DNA of 64,000 nt from Ciborinia camelliae (Eukaryota; Ascomycota; Leotiomycetes; Helotiales; Sclerotiniaceae), in assembly GCA_025890175.1 (NCBI GenBank), contig JANPYM010000001.1, positions 2,814,288 through 2,878,287 on the forward strand, read 5' to 3'. Within the stretch, counting starts at the first letter, position 1. Each line of letters opens with the position of its first letter. Shown here piece by piece: positions 37,075 to 47,277 of the stretch. The position numbers were made by a program, and so were the translations under genes. The notes under the pieces were generated by a model that saw nothing but the letters and a program-made list of their open reading frames with translations, did no database searches and was not told the origin of the DNA.

Positions 37075-37439
37075 GACCAGCTGGTAGGCCTAGATTAAAA
37101 AGCCACACTGACTCTTTGAATAAACAAGCAATATATCTATGTTCTTTGAAAAACTCAACAGCATACTGTTGTTAAAGCTGGCATGGTAGATGCTCTGCTC
37201 TTCTCACCCATACTCCGCTGCGTGAAATTCTAAGTGCGGTGGCAAAGATATTGCAGTATAATGGCTGGGACTAAGAACTCTGTTTGCCAAGTTTCTACTC
37301 CTGATGTTCGGTGTTCAGTGCCAACTTGGAGACTCAGATCCTATATTTAAACTCGATGCAGATTTCAAAAATACAATTAGAATGATAAAAGATACCCGCA
37401 AACTACCTTTGTAATATTATACTATAGCAGGTTAAAGCG

Positions 37440-37680
37440 GACACTGACCTCAACGAGTTGAATAGTTTCAATTTCACTCGTATGCGGAAAGATTGCCAAG
37501 TATTCACGAGTCTTTTGACTTTTAGCCATCTTGTTTAGCTTATTTTCGCTAATCACAATGTAAGTGGGGCCATCGGATAACTCAATCAGGACTCTTCTGG
37601 GTTAGCCGAGATAATTTTGAACCTCAAATGGAACTAAACTTCGAGTGGAGCTTTCAGTCTGACGCCCCTCGCTACTTCCT
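37440..37680 (-). pseudogene. Possible coding remnant, unknown family
   Basis: On the reverse strand a stretch from about 37655 to 37450 reads as a coherent protein (VLIELSDGPTYIVISENK, then LNKMAKSQKTREYLAIFPHT) with one TAA at about 37600, just before it. It has no start codon of its own. The family is not recognised. It may be an old gene fragment or chance. Confidence 0.25.
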
Positions 37681-37788
37681 TTAGGCACTTTCACCAGAGA
37701 TAGCTAGTTTATTTCTCTGCTGAATCTCTCCAATATACTTAGACATTTCAAATTTTATTTAATGGGCTTATTATATTCAACATATTGA

Positions 37789-38199
37789 ATGGATCAATCG
37801 AATTCAAGAATCAAGGACCTGATCTACCTCGTTCGTAAATACGAGGGATTGGTCAACCGGGCTCCCGATAGCACTGGCATTACTTTCGAGACTATTTACG
37901 ACCATAAAGAATACTTTGAATTGTTCAACAATTTGTGTAGATAAATTAGCCAGCTACACCATGAAGTAGCGCTGGTACATCAATTGAAGATGCACAGCGA
38001 TGATTCTCCGTACCGTTTTCGCTACTCATATAACGTATCCATAGTTGGTTGTGAGCAGAGATCATCCCTTCCACTTCCCAATGAACACAAGGAAATATTA
38101 GCAACTACTAGTTTGCCACCCAAAAAATGTGATCACCGGCAAAACTCTTCGGAACTTCCTATTTACATTTGTAGAATGATTTGTTCTTTTAATAGGTAA
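37789..38199 (+). pseudogene. ORF interrupted by one TAA, unknown family
   Basis: From the ATG at 37789 one frame is open for 136 codons up to the TAG-free end near 38199, except for a single TAA at 37942-37944. The part before it is MDQSNSRIKDLIYLVRKYEG and on; the part after is ISQLHHEVALVHQLKMHSDD. Both have normal composition, and the frame does not change across the stop. The simplest reading is a gene disabled by one base change. A short real gene of 51 codons, or a chance open frame, cannot be ruled out. No family is recognised. Confidence 0.3.
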
Positions 38200-38898
38200 T
38201 ATTACTTCAATTCTGAGATGAGATATGTAACAAATTCAAATTGAAGGTCAGGATCTTGGGCGATTCTCTGGGCTTCACAATATAAGCATAAAAATTTGGA
38301 AATCATACCTCATATCAGTTCCCGACGCCATGGATCGCAAAATTACTGGTCAATCTTCACCGATTGACTCCGGGTAAACTTTCCGAGAACCCTCTGTTAC
38401 ACTCGCAAAACGATTGGGAAACGTGGATCACCAATTTCAGACCCGTTACAAAATCTAAGTCAAGTTCTAGATCAAGTTTTCTTCACGTGAATTAAGAACA
38501 TAATCTTGAACTTCCTTGTACTAAGTAAGCAAGAGTATCCATTGATCCGATATTTGTTTTCAACTAACTCGTTGTGGATACGATTAGAGTTTATGGCACA
38601 TGTTCTATCCGACCGCGAGTATGAAAGCTAGGATGTCTATACTCATTCCAATATCCAAGATTATTCAAGTATTTTATTATCCGAACAGTGCATTGAACCC
38701 ATGAGTGAACCGCAAGCTTGAGTAATAACGATGTAATATGGGTTTGTTCAATCTCTAGGGAAAATGCAAGTGGGAAACCTCAGCAGACTGCAGGGAGAAT
38801 CTATGGCGACTTGGTCTTAATTATCACTAGCTCTTAGATTTATTATATCTTGATATATTCTTATCAATTATTATTCGTAATAATATTTATACAAGTGG
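38200..38898. other. AT-rich DNA without a gene
   Basis: Nothing beyond scattered short ORFs is seen. The right end, 38825-38890, is very AT-rich, a usual kind of target for TA-inserting elements. Confidence 0.5.
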
Positions 38899-39519
38899 TA
38901 CAGTTAAACTTGTTTATACCAGACTTTTTTATACTAGAATGTTGAAGCGCGGAGCGCTTCCGGTTACTATATAGCTTAGCGTAACGCAGCGTCCGTGCGT
39001 AGCACAACTATTTTTCCACAACTATATAGCTTAGCGTAACGCGTAGCGTAGCGTCCGTACGTCCGTACGTAGCACAAACGCGGCTACGCTCGTAGAAATA
39101 ATAGAATCCACGAAGTGGATTCTATAATTCCTACAATCAATCCAATCCTATGCTTCCAACATAACTTAACATAGAACCTAGTTATACTGTATAAAATTTT
39201 CGATTTTAGCTTTTTTTATATGGGAATATCGGATTATTGGTTTATATCGATATACTGAATACTTTTCAAGTCGATTTGGTATAAATTTGATAATATAATT
39301 AATGAAAAAGTGATAATGGAGCAAAGTTTTTGTATAAATCTATATAAAGCTTTATACAAATCTGATTATATCGAAAACCTAGCTATACCGGAAACCCCGG
39401 GCCGGCTATACCGGAAACCTAGCTAAACCGGAAACTCCGGGCCAGCTATACCGGAAACCTAGCTATACCGGATTTGATTGGTCGAATTTTTCGATCCGGT
39501 ATAAACAAGTTTAACTGTA
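38899..39519. mobile_element. Tc1/mariner-type MITE flanked by TA
   Basis: The 617-base element runs 38901-39517. Its ends match as an inverted repeat of at least 20 bases: CAGTTAAACTTGTTTATACC at 38901-38920, and its complement at 39498-39517. A TA lies on each side (38899-38900 and 39518-39519), the target duplication of Tc1/mariner elements, whose ends commonly start CAGT. There is no transposase ORF. Inside are hairpins (GAAGCGC/GCGCTTC at 38944-38960; TAGAATCCAC/GTGGATTCTA at 39103-39125), a duplicated block ACTATATAGCTTAGCGTAAC (38966 and 39021), and repeated GCTATACCGGAAACC units near 39385-39470. Confidence 0.85.
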
Positions 39520-39976
39520 CCTACTTCTTTGCACGTACAAACGTTGGGTGGATCGTCGTATTAAGCGAGAACCGGGTGCCACCTCCCTTTGATCTCCTAT
39601 GCAAGTAATCTGACTCGAACTAAGAGCCCCACCCGCGCGCGCCATGTTCAGAGTTGGAATACTTTTCTTCTGGCAAGATGAATATCAAAAGCGGGAGTTC
39701 TTCAGTATGCTTGCCATAATAGATGCATATTCTACATTCAATACGTTTAAAGTGCCCTCTCTACAGTGAACAGAAAATCAATCTCAAAAATTGGCAGGTT
39801 TTGGGGGGAAATAAGACTACTGGGCACACCGACTTGAAAAAAAGATGTGTGAATCTATAGAAGTCTACTTATAGAAATGATCGCCGTCCTAAACCCAAAA
39901 ACTGTAAGTGGTCGACACTAGAGATATTTAGAGAGTCGTAAAGTATGGCATGATCAGCCTTTATTTAACAAGAAGG

Positions 39977-40096
39977 TAGCTAGAGTAGTTCCAATGGGAA
40001 TACTCCTCTCTTCGCCACCCTGGTGAGATTTAACTAGCTAGAGTAGTTCCAATGGGAATACTCCTCTCTTCGCCACCCTGGCGAGTTAAATCTCAC
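39977..40096. repeat. Perfect 47-base duplication with a 13-base inverted repeat
   Basis: Copies 39977-40023 and 40035-40081 are identical over 47 bases, 58 apart. The second copy is framed by GTGAGATTTAACT (40023-40035) and its exact complement AGTTAAATCTCAC (40084-40096), so it can form a stem with a 48-base loop. The array lies 220 bases upstream of the orphan gene start. Confidence 0.9.
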
Positions 40097-40316
40097 TAAT
40101 AGTTCTAGTAACAAAAGTTATATGTACTATTGGGCTTATTTAAGGACAAAACTTGATGCTTTGACTCGTGTTGTATTTGCTCATTCTCTATTTAGATTGG
40201 AACTTTCCCCCCAACTACAAATCAGACAAAAACTCAGCTTGATTATATAGCATCGCACAATACAAACATTTCAAACCCCATCAGACCAGCACAATCAAAA
40301 TTACAGACTCAACAAG

Positions 40317-41922
40317 ATGGCCAACCAAAAACCGACCGAACAAAAACTGTCCACACAAAAGATGGCAGAACAAGTACCGACCGCAGAAAGGCTGATCGAA
40401 CAAGAGGTGACCGAACAAGAGGTGACCGAACAAGAACTGACCGCAGAAGAGCTGGCCAAACAACAGCTGGCCGATAAAAGACGGGCCGCCCACAAAAGAA
40501 AGTCGGCACGAAAAATCGCCGGTCAAAGAGTCGCTCAGCGCAACCAATACAGCAGCGTCGCAAATCGCTTTCTCAACAGCATCCATAACGGATCCGCTAA
40601 GTTCGACAGAGTATCCCCTAACGGCTACGAATATAAGATGAAAAAATTTTCACGTTCCGAACTGAGTGGTCCCGATGATCTTGCTGTGTCCCATAACTAC
40701 TCTCGCTGGAGAGCTGCTGCTGCTGCCAGACAGCTTGAACGGTCTGTTGAGTTCGATCTGAGAAGGATGAAACGCTTCGACAAACTCTTTCATGTAAGTA
40801 ATAACAACATCCTTTCGTCAGGTGGAGCTCTAGAATATGATGGTAGAGGGAATGAACGAATGAAATGGCACAATCGAGGAAGAACGTCAGCTGATGAATT
40901 GTTAGAAAAGAATAGGCCCAGGATCATCGTCCAATACTTTGGAGGACGGTTTGGTAGTAGAGGAGACTGCCAGAACTGCAACATCCCAGGAAAACAGACA
41001 AACGTCTCTGACTCCTCCCCTCAACACATCTCGGACTCCTCTTCCCTCTCTTCCCCTCAACACATCTCGGACTCCTCTTCCCTCTCTTCCCCCCAACACA
41101 TCACAATGCAACTGGCTTCGCCGCAGACTCTATATGAATCGTCCTCTCTCCGACCACAGTGGTGATTTTAACCAAGCGAAGTTGAGTCGGGAACTTGCTC
41201 TTACACGGAAGATGATGAATCGGAAGAAGCATGTTCCCCCCAGAACAGCATTGAAAAGAGCGAGAGATTTCATTGACAACCATGAAAAGTCGGCCTCACC
41301 ACGATACTTCCACGGTGTTTTACAAACTGGCATCAACCTGGAAGAGGAAAAATTGATCGAGAGCAATGCAGTTGATAGACAGGTGATCCAACGACTGAAG
41401 GAAAGCAGGCGTCTTGGGCGAAGTATCCGGTCAGACCCAGATTTCAAGTACCTCCAACAAATGAAAACAAGGCTTCATGCGAGTGCTTCCCAGGACAAGT
41501 TTACTGCATTGCACGAAAAAAGTTCAAATAAAGCGATTCGTTCGGCCGATTCCCGCAGAGCATATAAGATATCCACCTGGCATCGTAAGAGATTTCGATC
41601 CTTCGATAAGTTGATGAAGGAAGGCGGAGGTGAATTGATTGATCCTAGAATTAGTCATGGATTAAGTGCGGTGCCTTCGTACATGGCGCAAGATTTTAAA
41701 AATGATGGGTATCGTGTTACAGGGTTGTCGAACTCGAGTGTAGTCGGCGAGGGGGTTAATAGAAAGCGAAGTAACTTTATTTGTGACCCTTGTGGGGAGA
41801 TGAGCCCGTTGAGGATAGAGGCGCATGTTGGTGGTGTGTCTTATCAAATCTATAACTGCAGAAGGAGTGCGGTGACTGCGGTCAAATCATCGATGTCCAA
41901 TCTTGTGCCCTCTGGAGCTTAG
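40317..41922 (+). CDS. Unrecognised basic, Arg/Lys-rich protein
   Basis: A forward ORF opens at the ATG at 40317 and another, in a different frame, ends at 41922; they overlap at 40939-41165. The best join is exon 1 40317-40793 and exon 2 40990-41922. Its 196-base intron has a perfect GTAAGT donor and a CCCAG acceptor, gives phase 0 and 469 residues. Shorter options are an intron from 40843 to 40957 or 40960, or a frameshift in the repeats. The N terminus has tandem TEQEV-like repeats coded by 15-base units (40398-40442), predicted coiled coil. The rest is rich in Arg and Lys with no domain I know; RFDKLFH and SFDKLMK recur in the two halves. It sits beside the MITE island and may be lineage-specific, or a decayed gene. 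Confidence 0.5.
41017..41100. repeat. 36-base tandem repeat inside the orphan gene
   Basis: Units start at 41017 and 41053 and a partial one at 41089. The unit CCCCTCAACACATCTCGGAC plus 16 further pyrimidine-rich bases is a multiple of three, so its copy number does not shift the frame. Two frames are open through it (SSPQHISDS and PPLNTSRTP). Confidence 0.9.
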
Positions 41923-42811
41923 GAGGAACACGCAGAAGGGGCCCCCAGGAATTTCAAAACCAACGGTTTCAAATCACAACGATTACACTAGTGGCAGAAA
42001 ACGTCGTCAAGAAGGCACAGTTAAGCGAAGGGGATTTCAACAAGCTTACCACATTCTTTTGTATATATCTTCATTATCTTCATTATGAAGATTATTTATG
42101 TATTGGCAAGCATAGCAATAAAAACGTTTGAAATTTAGTTGGCGGTGTGTATGTGTTGTGATAAAATATGTATCATTGGTGATTAAAGAACGATATGATA
42201 GAAGGATGGTGGGTATTTCTTGCGGCATAGGGATTTCATGACTGGAGATAGCTACAAATCTTGCACCGCTATGTTAGAAATCGAAGTTGAACAAAAGGTC
42301 CGTATCAAAGTGTCCTGGTTGAGAAGAAAAGAATAAAACTAACATGAAGTAGGATGAATGGCAAACCATACGGCTTCGGAGCGGGCAACAAGTGGAGCGC
42401 AGTAAGCATAAAACAGTAGAGCGAGCTGGCATGATCTGGAACAATGGCAGAGAGCAAAACAAATTCGAGGTAGAATGTATTTAATTCTTCAGGGTGTGTA
42501 TTTCTCCCTCTTTCTCAAATTGAGAGATTACTAACAATACAGGTAGATGCCCTTGGCATCCGGGTTTCAAATCCATCAATCGCTCCTTGTTCGCTAGTTC
42601 GTTATTCGTCTTTCGCCGTTGGTATCTTGGTATCATACAGTCTCTCTTCGACTTCGCCCACCCCATTTTGGTATCATACAGCACCGCTTCAATTCTAGAC
42701 GTTTGATACGTCTGAAACTCCCGAAAGCAATTAGTAAAGGATTTGAAGGAGTTTATCCTGGGTATAACTTGCTGATTTGGCCGTAAAATGGACAACTCAG
42801 AAACTTCCTAA

Positions 42812-43552
42812 TCAAGCCTTACTTTCTCCATTCTTCTTCGCCTCATCTACGACCTCATCTCCCGGTGCAAACTTCATGCTTATACTATTGACACAGTGTC
42901 TCTCATTAGTCGGGGTTGGGTATCCTTCCCCTTTGAACACATGTCCCAAGTGGCCTCCACAATTCGAGCATACGATTTCGGTTCGCTGCATGCCTAGCGT
43001 ATTATCCGTATGTCTAGTGACTGCGCCAGGGATGTTGTCGAAGTATGCGGGCCATCCACATCCAGATTTGAACTTGTGAGAGGCTTTGTACAGAGGAGCA
43101 TCGCAGCCAGCGCATGTGTATACGCCAGAGTCGGGCATATGCCTGTCATATTTTCCGACATAGGGGGCTTCGGTGCCTTGCTTACGAAGGACCCGGAATT
43201 GTTCTTGGGGAATGTTAGATGTGTTTAAATGGGTCGAGATAGGAGGGCGAGAAAGGTTCGGCAGGCTTGGAGGGGGAAAAAGGAAAACGGTGGGGTAGTT
43301 TTGCTTTACTGTACCTTTTGAAAGAATAGCTTGCCATTCATCCTCCGATTTTTTAACTGGATAAGACATCTTTTCAGAGCTAGAAGTACTGAAGAAAGCA
43401 GAGATGATGGGGATAGCTGGCATCGATTTCAAGACAGTTCCTCGAGTGATGGGTTGAAGGGCTTTATATTGGATTGATGGGAGACGAGAAATAGTATAGT
43501 TGTTGATAGTATAAAGGGTACGGATGAGAGTAGGAAACGTTGGGATCCGCAT
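42812..43552 (-). CDS. Peptide methionine-R-sulfoxide reductase MsrB
   Basis: Exons 43552-43315 and 43203-42812 encode 209 residues. The 111-base intron (donor GTACAG, branch CTAAC, end CCAAG) restores QAILSK-EQFRVLRKQGTE. Unspliced reading would add 37 residues of Pro-rich junk. Four zinc cysteines are present, C110/C113 (CAGC) and C158/C161 (CSNC). The catalytic cysteine is C183 in RHCVNSIS, and GCGWPA starts at residue 127. The enzyme reduces the R isomer of methionine sulfoxide using thioredoxin. The N-terminal 61 residues are basic, Ser/Thr-rich and lack acidic residues until residue 60, which looks like a mitochondrial targeting peptide. M62 (KMSYPVKK) could start a cytosolic form. GTPase-regulating Age2 lies upstream, divergent. 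Confidence 0.93.
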   Translation of the reverse strand: MRIPTFPTLIRTLYTINNYTISRLPSIQYKALQPITRGTVLKSMPAIPIISAFFSTSSSEKMSYPVKKSEDEWQAILSKGTVKQNYPTVFLFPPPSLPNLSRPPISTHLNTSNIPQEQFRVLRKQGTEAPYVGKYDRHMPDSGVYTCAGCDAPLYKASHKFKSGCGWPAYFDNIPGAVTRHTDNTLGMQRTEIVCSNCGGHLGHVFKGEGYPTPTNERHCVNSISMKFAPGDEVVDEAKKNGESKA

Positions 43553-44547
43553 GAAGAGTATTTCTAGAGGATTTGAAATTGCATTGGCATTTATTGGCTT
43601 TTATTGACGAAGCATATGATTATGATATGTGAGAGTGCACAACTTGGGAATCATTGTCTTATGGGTTTTCTTTGTATCTGTTGAGATCTTGCCACGGACC
43701 CCCCACATACCCCTCCGATCAATATCGTGAGATGAACTCTTACTCACTTGTATTCTCTTAGTCTATTTTATCTTGGTAGAAGTAGAAGAAGAACTTGTCT
43801 AATGGTCACTTTATACTTCATACTTTATATACACCGGTAGGTAGATGATGCAAATCAACTAACCAAACTGTCGGTACTGCACTTCATGCATAGGTACCTG
43901 TACCTAGTACCTACGGGTGATTTCAGCGGCCAGCAAGCGATGCGGCTCAAAATTGAGCCTCAATTGTTATTGATGTGCTGGCTTATCGGAGTGCCCGGTA
44001 CGGTAATGTACGGTGTTTTGTTTGTCCCTCCCTAGGTATGTAGATAGTCACCCAGGGGCAGAGGACTAGATAGATGGATAGATGGATAGTATCAACTAAT
44101 GGCCATGGATTCTCATCATCTACACCAATCTAATATCTATTGAGGAAAAGAATGAAGGTCAAATGACTAGTATGGACACATAAATCATGAATCAGTCTAC
44201 CCGCATTGATGTTGATCGATTTATTATTGAATCAATCATATCTGGCCCAACCTTGGAAGTAGGTATACGGAGTAGGGTACCTACTCCCGAGGTCGTATCT
44301 CAAATTATCCATCTCAATAGGTTTACCTAGCTATTTTTGTGGGGAAGCGAGGCCAACCTGTCTGGGTCTGTGCGCTTTGTGTGGAATCAAGAAAGCTCCT
44401 TTCAGAACATCCATCTACCTACCGGTACTATAACTCCTCAAGACACGCGACATAACTATTACATACAGTCTATCCTGATAAATCAAGCCATCTTTTCCTG
44501 AAGGAGCATTCGATTTCGGTACCGTTCATTTGATCCATCTCACCAGA
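43553..44547. promoter_or_regulatory. Divergent promoter between MsrB and Age2
   Basis: The 995-base gap contains CCTGTACCTAGTACCTACGG near 43898 and other dispersed tracts, plus TAGATGGATAGATGGATAG at 44071. No defined factor site is assigned. Two starts point outward. Confidence 0.4.
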
Positions 44548-46306
44548 ATGTCGCGCAGGCCAGCAAATCCTCAGGCTGAGCGTATTGCGCAGAACACCCA
44601 AACCATTAAGAGTCTCTTGAAACTCGAGTGCAATAAAGTTTGTTGCGATTGTAAAAGGAATAAGCGTAGGTTCTATCGATATGTCTGCAATCGTTCTACG
44701 AGCCAGAAGCTGATATTTTCATCCTGATCTGACAGATCCAAGATGGGCAAGCTGGAATTTGGGAGTCTTCATGTGTATAAGATGTTCGGGAATACATCGT
44801 GGTATGGGAACTCACATAAGCCGAGTAAAATCGGTCGATTTGGACTCTTGGACGGACGAACAAGTACAAAGTGTGTTGAAATGGGGAAATGCCAGGGCAA
44901 ATAAATATTGGGAGGCAAAGCTGGCTCCAGGCCACGTACCATCCGAAGCCAAAATTGAGAACTTTATCAGAACGAAATACGATTCGAAGAGATGGGTTAT
45001 GGATGGACCAATTCCGGATCCCTCAACTCTAGATGTCGAGGGAGATGACGATATACCTCTTGGACTTGTCAAAGAGAAACATAACCTCGAGAGATCGACA
45101 TCACAAAGGACTGCCTCAACTAGTCAAGCTCCTGCACCGATCAGGGCTCCCCCGCAACAGGATCTCTTTGGTGATAACATTGGACCACCCCCGAGAGCTA
45201 GCACTGCCGGTCCGGTACCCGTGAGACCTCCGCCAAAGTCAGAGCCCGCCCCTCCAAAACAAACGAAACCGGCGGATTCCCTCTTGGGCTTGGACTTCTT
45301 TGGAACTGAGGCTGCTCCTCCTAGTCGACCATCGAGCACAGCACCCGCTCCAGGCACTCAGTCAAGACCCGATTTGAAACAATCGATTTTATCACTTTAT
45401 GCATCCGCCCCTCGTCCCCAAGGGCAACAACAGACATCACAATTTTCACATGCATCATCTGGATCTTTTGGTGGTATGCAAGCTGCACCGCAGCAATCAC
45501 CACAACGTTCCACATTCGGAGGTATGAACGATGCATTTAGTAGTTTGAGCTTCTCAAATTCTACATCTCCGCCAGCTCAATCAAAACCCTCAGCCTTTTC
45601 CAATCTAGGTAACCTCTCCAGTCACCGATCCACACCCTCCGGAGGTCAGGTCTCCTCCCCGCCACTCAGCGGTGGTGGATTTTTTGACTCGAAGCCAAAA
45701 GCAGCCCCAGCACCTTCACAAGTATCCCGCACATTCAGTTCATCAAGCGGCTTCGGGGCCTTTGACTCGGCACCAGCACAATCTCCAGCCCCACAGTCTA
45801 CAAATGCAAGTTCTGCATTGGGAGACCTATTCGACTTTTCAACCCCTGCTGTACAAAATTTTGCACCTCCCAAGCAAACAATCGCTTCGCCACCCATCCA
45901 ACCGTCCGTTTTCAACCTTTCAAGCCCAACAGCAACAGCGCAGAAATCACCACCGGCAGCACCTGCTATGAGTAGCGCGTGGGGTAGCACTGATGCATGG
46001 GGTTCAAATGATGCTTGGAGTAGCTCAGCCAAAACTAGTCCTTCCTTCCCGAAAGCTGCACCACCCCAAACTAACACTGGGGATTTTGGTGGCTGGGGAG
46101 GGTTGTCGAACCAAAGTATAGTACCAGGTTCTGGAGGAAGTTTCAACGCAATGGCTAGTGCTCCAAAGGTGGCAGCAGATGATGATTTTGGGGGTTGGAG
46201 TAGTGCGCCTCCTGCGCCAGCTGCGAATGCGACTTCTGGCGCTGGGAAGCCTGCTGGGGGTTTCTCGTCGGGTGGAGATGATTTGTTCTCGAATGTTTGG
46301 GAGTGA
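44548..46306 (+). CDS. AGE2: ArfGAP of the Age2 type
   Basis: Exons 44548-44665 and 44736-46306 encode 562 residues. The intron removes 70 bases; the start ATG gives MSRRPANPQ. The ArfGAP zinc finger is CX2CX17CX2C: C32, C35, C53, C56, with HPRWASWNLGVFMCIRCSGI and the arginine finger at R61. GTHISRVKSVDLDSW follows. The domain ends near residue 130, after which the protein is Pro/Ser/Gln-rich with repeated FGAF, GGWG and FDFS-type short motifs that may bind coat or adaptor proteins. Age2 stimulates GTP hydrolysis by Arf at the trans-Golgi. The HPRWASW form and CADCK-like start match Age2 more than Gcs1. Its 3' end converges on SFT1, about 550 bases away. Confidence 0.92.
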
Positions 46307-46861
46307 GGATACTGCTGGGATATAGCGGGCTGCGATTAGGGGAGACGAGGATGGAAACTTGGAGAGGGTATATGGATATGAATGGATGGAAAATGATATG
46401 AACATAGATATCCTACAAATGACAAATGATTTCAGAGCGCAGTTTAGGTCTGATATGTTTCTATACAAGCCTCGCGTGTACATTCGTTCCACCGCCTAAA
46501 AGTAGTAATCAATCGTGCTACGGAATATCCCCTTTATTTCAATCCATCCATTCGTAAAGCATATGTAACCCATCAACGCCCATCACAATGCCACAATTGC
46601 AGTGTAATATATCTGCCAGTATCCGGTCCGTACATATAATACAGTCCTTTGCTCTTGTTCTCTGCCTCTGCCTCTACCTCTGTCACTGTCTTTCCGTTTC
46701 TCTCCCCAAACGTATAGTATCAAGGCGGGATACATTTTCCATTCTTTCGTTGGCTTCCCAGGATCTGACTATTCGCATTTCCTATGCCTTCTCGGCTCCC
46801 GGCTCTCCCTCTAAGCCCCCCTATTCCATCTTCCTTCCCCCACGGCCTCACAAGCTCCCAT
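46307..46861. other. Convergent 3' flanks of Age2 and Sft1
   Basis: No gene is seen. The right part, 46660-46850, is T/C-rich with CTCTGCCTCTGCCTCTACCT-like runs on the forward strand. The ORFs here (46588-46899 +, 46025-46492 -) are shadows of neighbouring genes or low-complexity DNA. Confidence 0.5.
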
Positions 46862-47277
46862 TCAAACAAACAAGCCCCACAGAAACCATAATACCATAAC
46901 AAATCCTATAATTATCCCGCTTAGTTTCAATATAGCGACTTTATTTCCGGAGGAAGCCATGCGGCCTAGACGTGAGGCGGAACCTTTGAGAGAGGAAGAC
47001 ATGCTGGAGAAAGTATCGGACTATTGCCAGGGTTGACGTTAGTATTTTGGCCCATTGTCAAGGGACGAGAGAGGCAGCGAAATAATGGGGACGAAGATGA
47101 GGAAAGGTAAGGGGAAAGATAGAATGCAAGAGGAAGACCTACGGTATTATCAATAACGTCCTGCGCTCTGGCATTATCATAAATATCCACCGTAACACCT
47201 CTCAGCGCCGACACTTTTGCCGATAATTCATTGAGACGTGAGTTGTTTTGACGTTCGCGCTCGTATGCGTCTGACAT
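46862..47277 (-). CDS. SFT1: Golgi Qc-SNARE Sft1
   Basis: Exons 47277-47143 and 47020-46862 encode 97 residues, the length of yeast Sft1. The intron is 122 bases, with donor GTAGGT and the end GGCAATAG. The sequence reads MSDAYERERQNNSRLNELSA, then KVSALRGVTVDIYDNARAQD, then VIDNTSDTFSSMSSSLKGSA, and a C-terminal membrane anchor, LSGIIIGFVMVLWFLWGLFV. This is the SNARE motif with a Qc-type single helix and tail anchor. Sft1 acts in retrograde traffic within the Golgi, with Sed5, Gos1 and Ykt6. Bet1 is the main alternative but has a longer N terminus. The gene diverges from the Ysc84-like gene; the starts are 838 bases apart. Confidence 0.92.

Noticed and set aside
43203..43314. Unspliced MsrB frame with a Pro-rich insert
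   Set aside because: The insert has a branch site and acceptor; splicing restores the conserved EQFRVLR.
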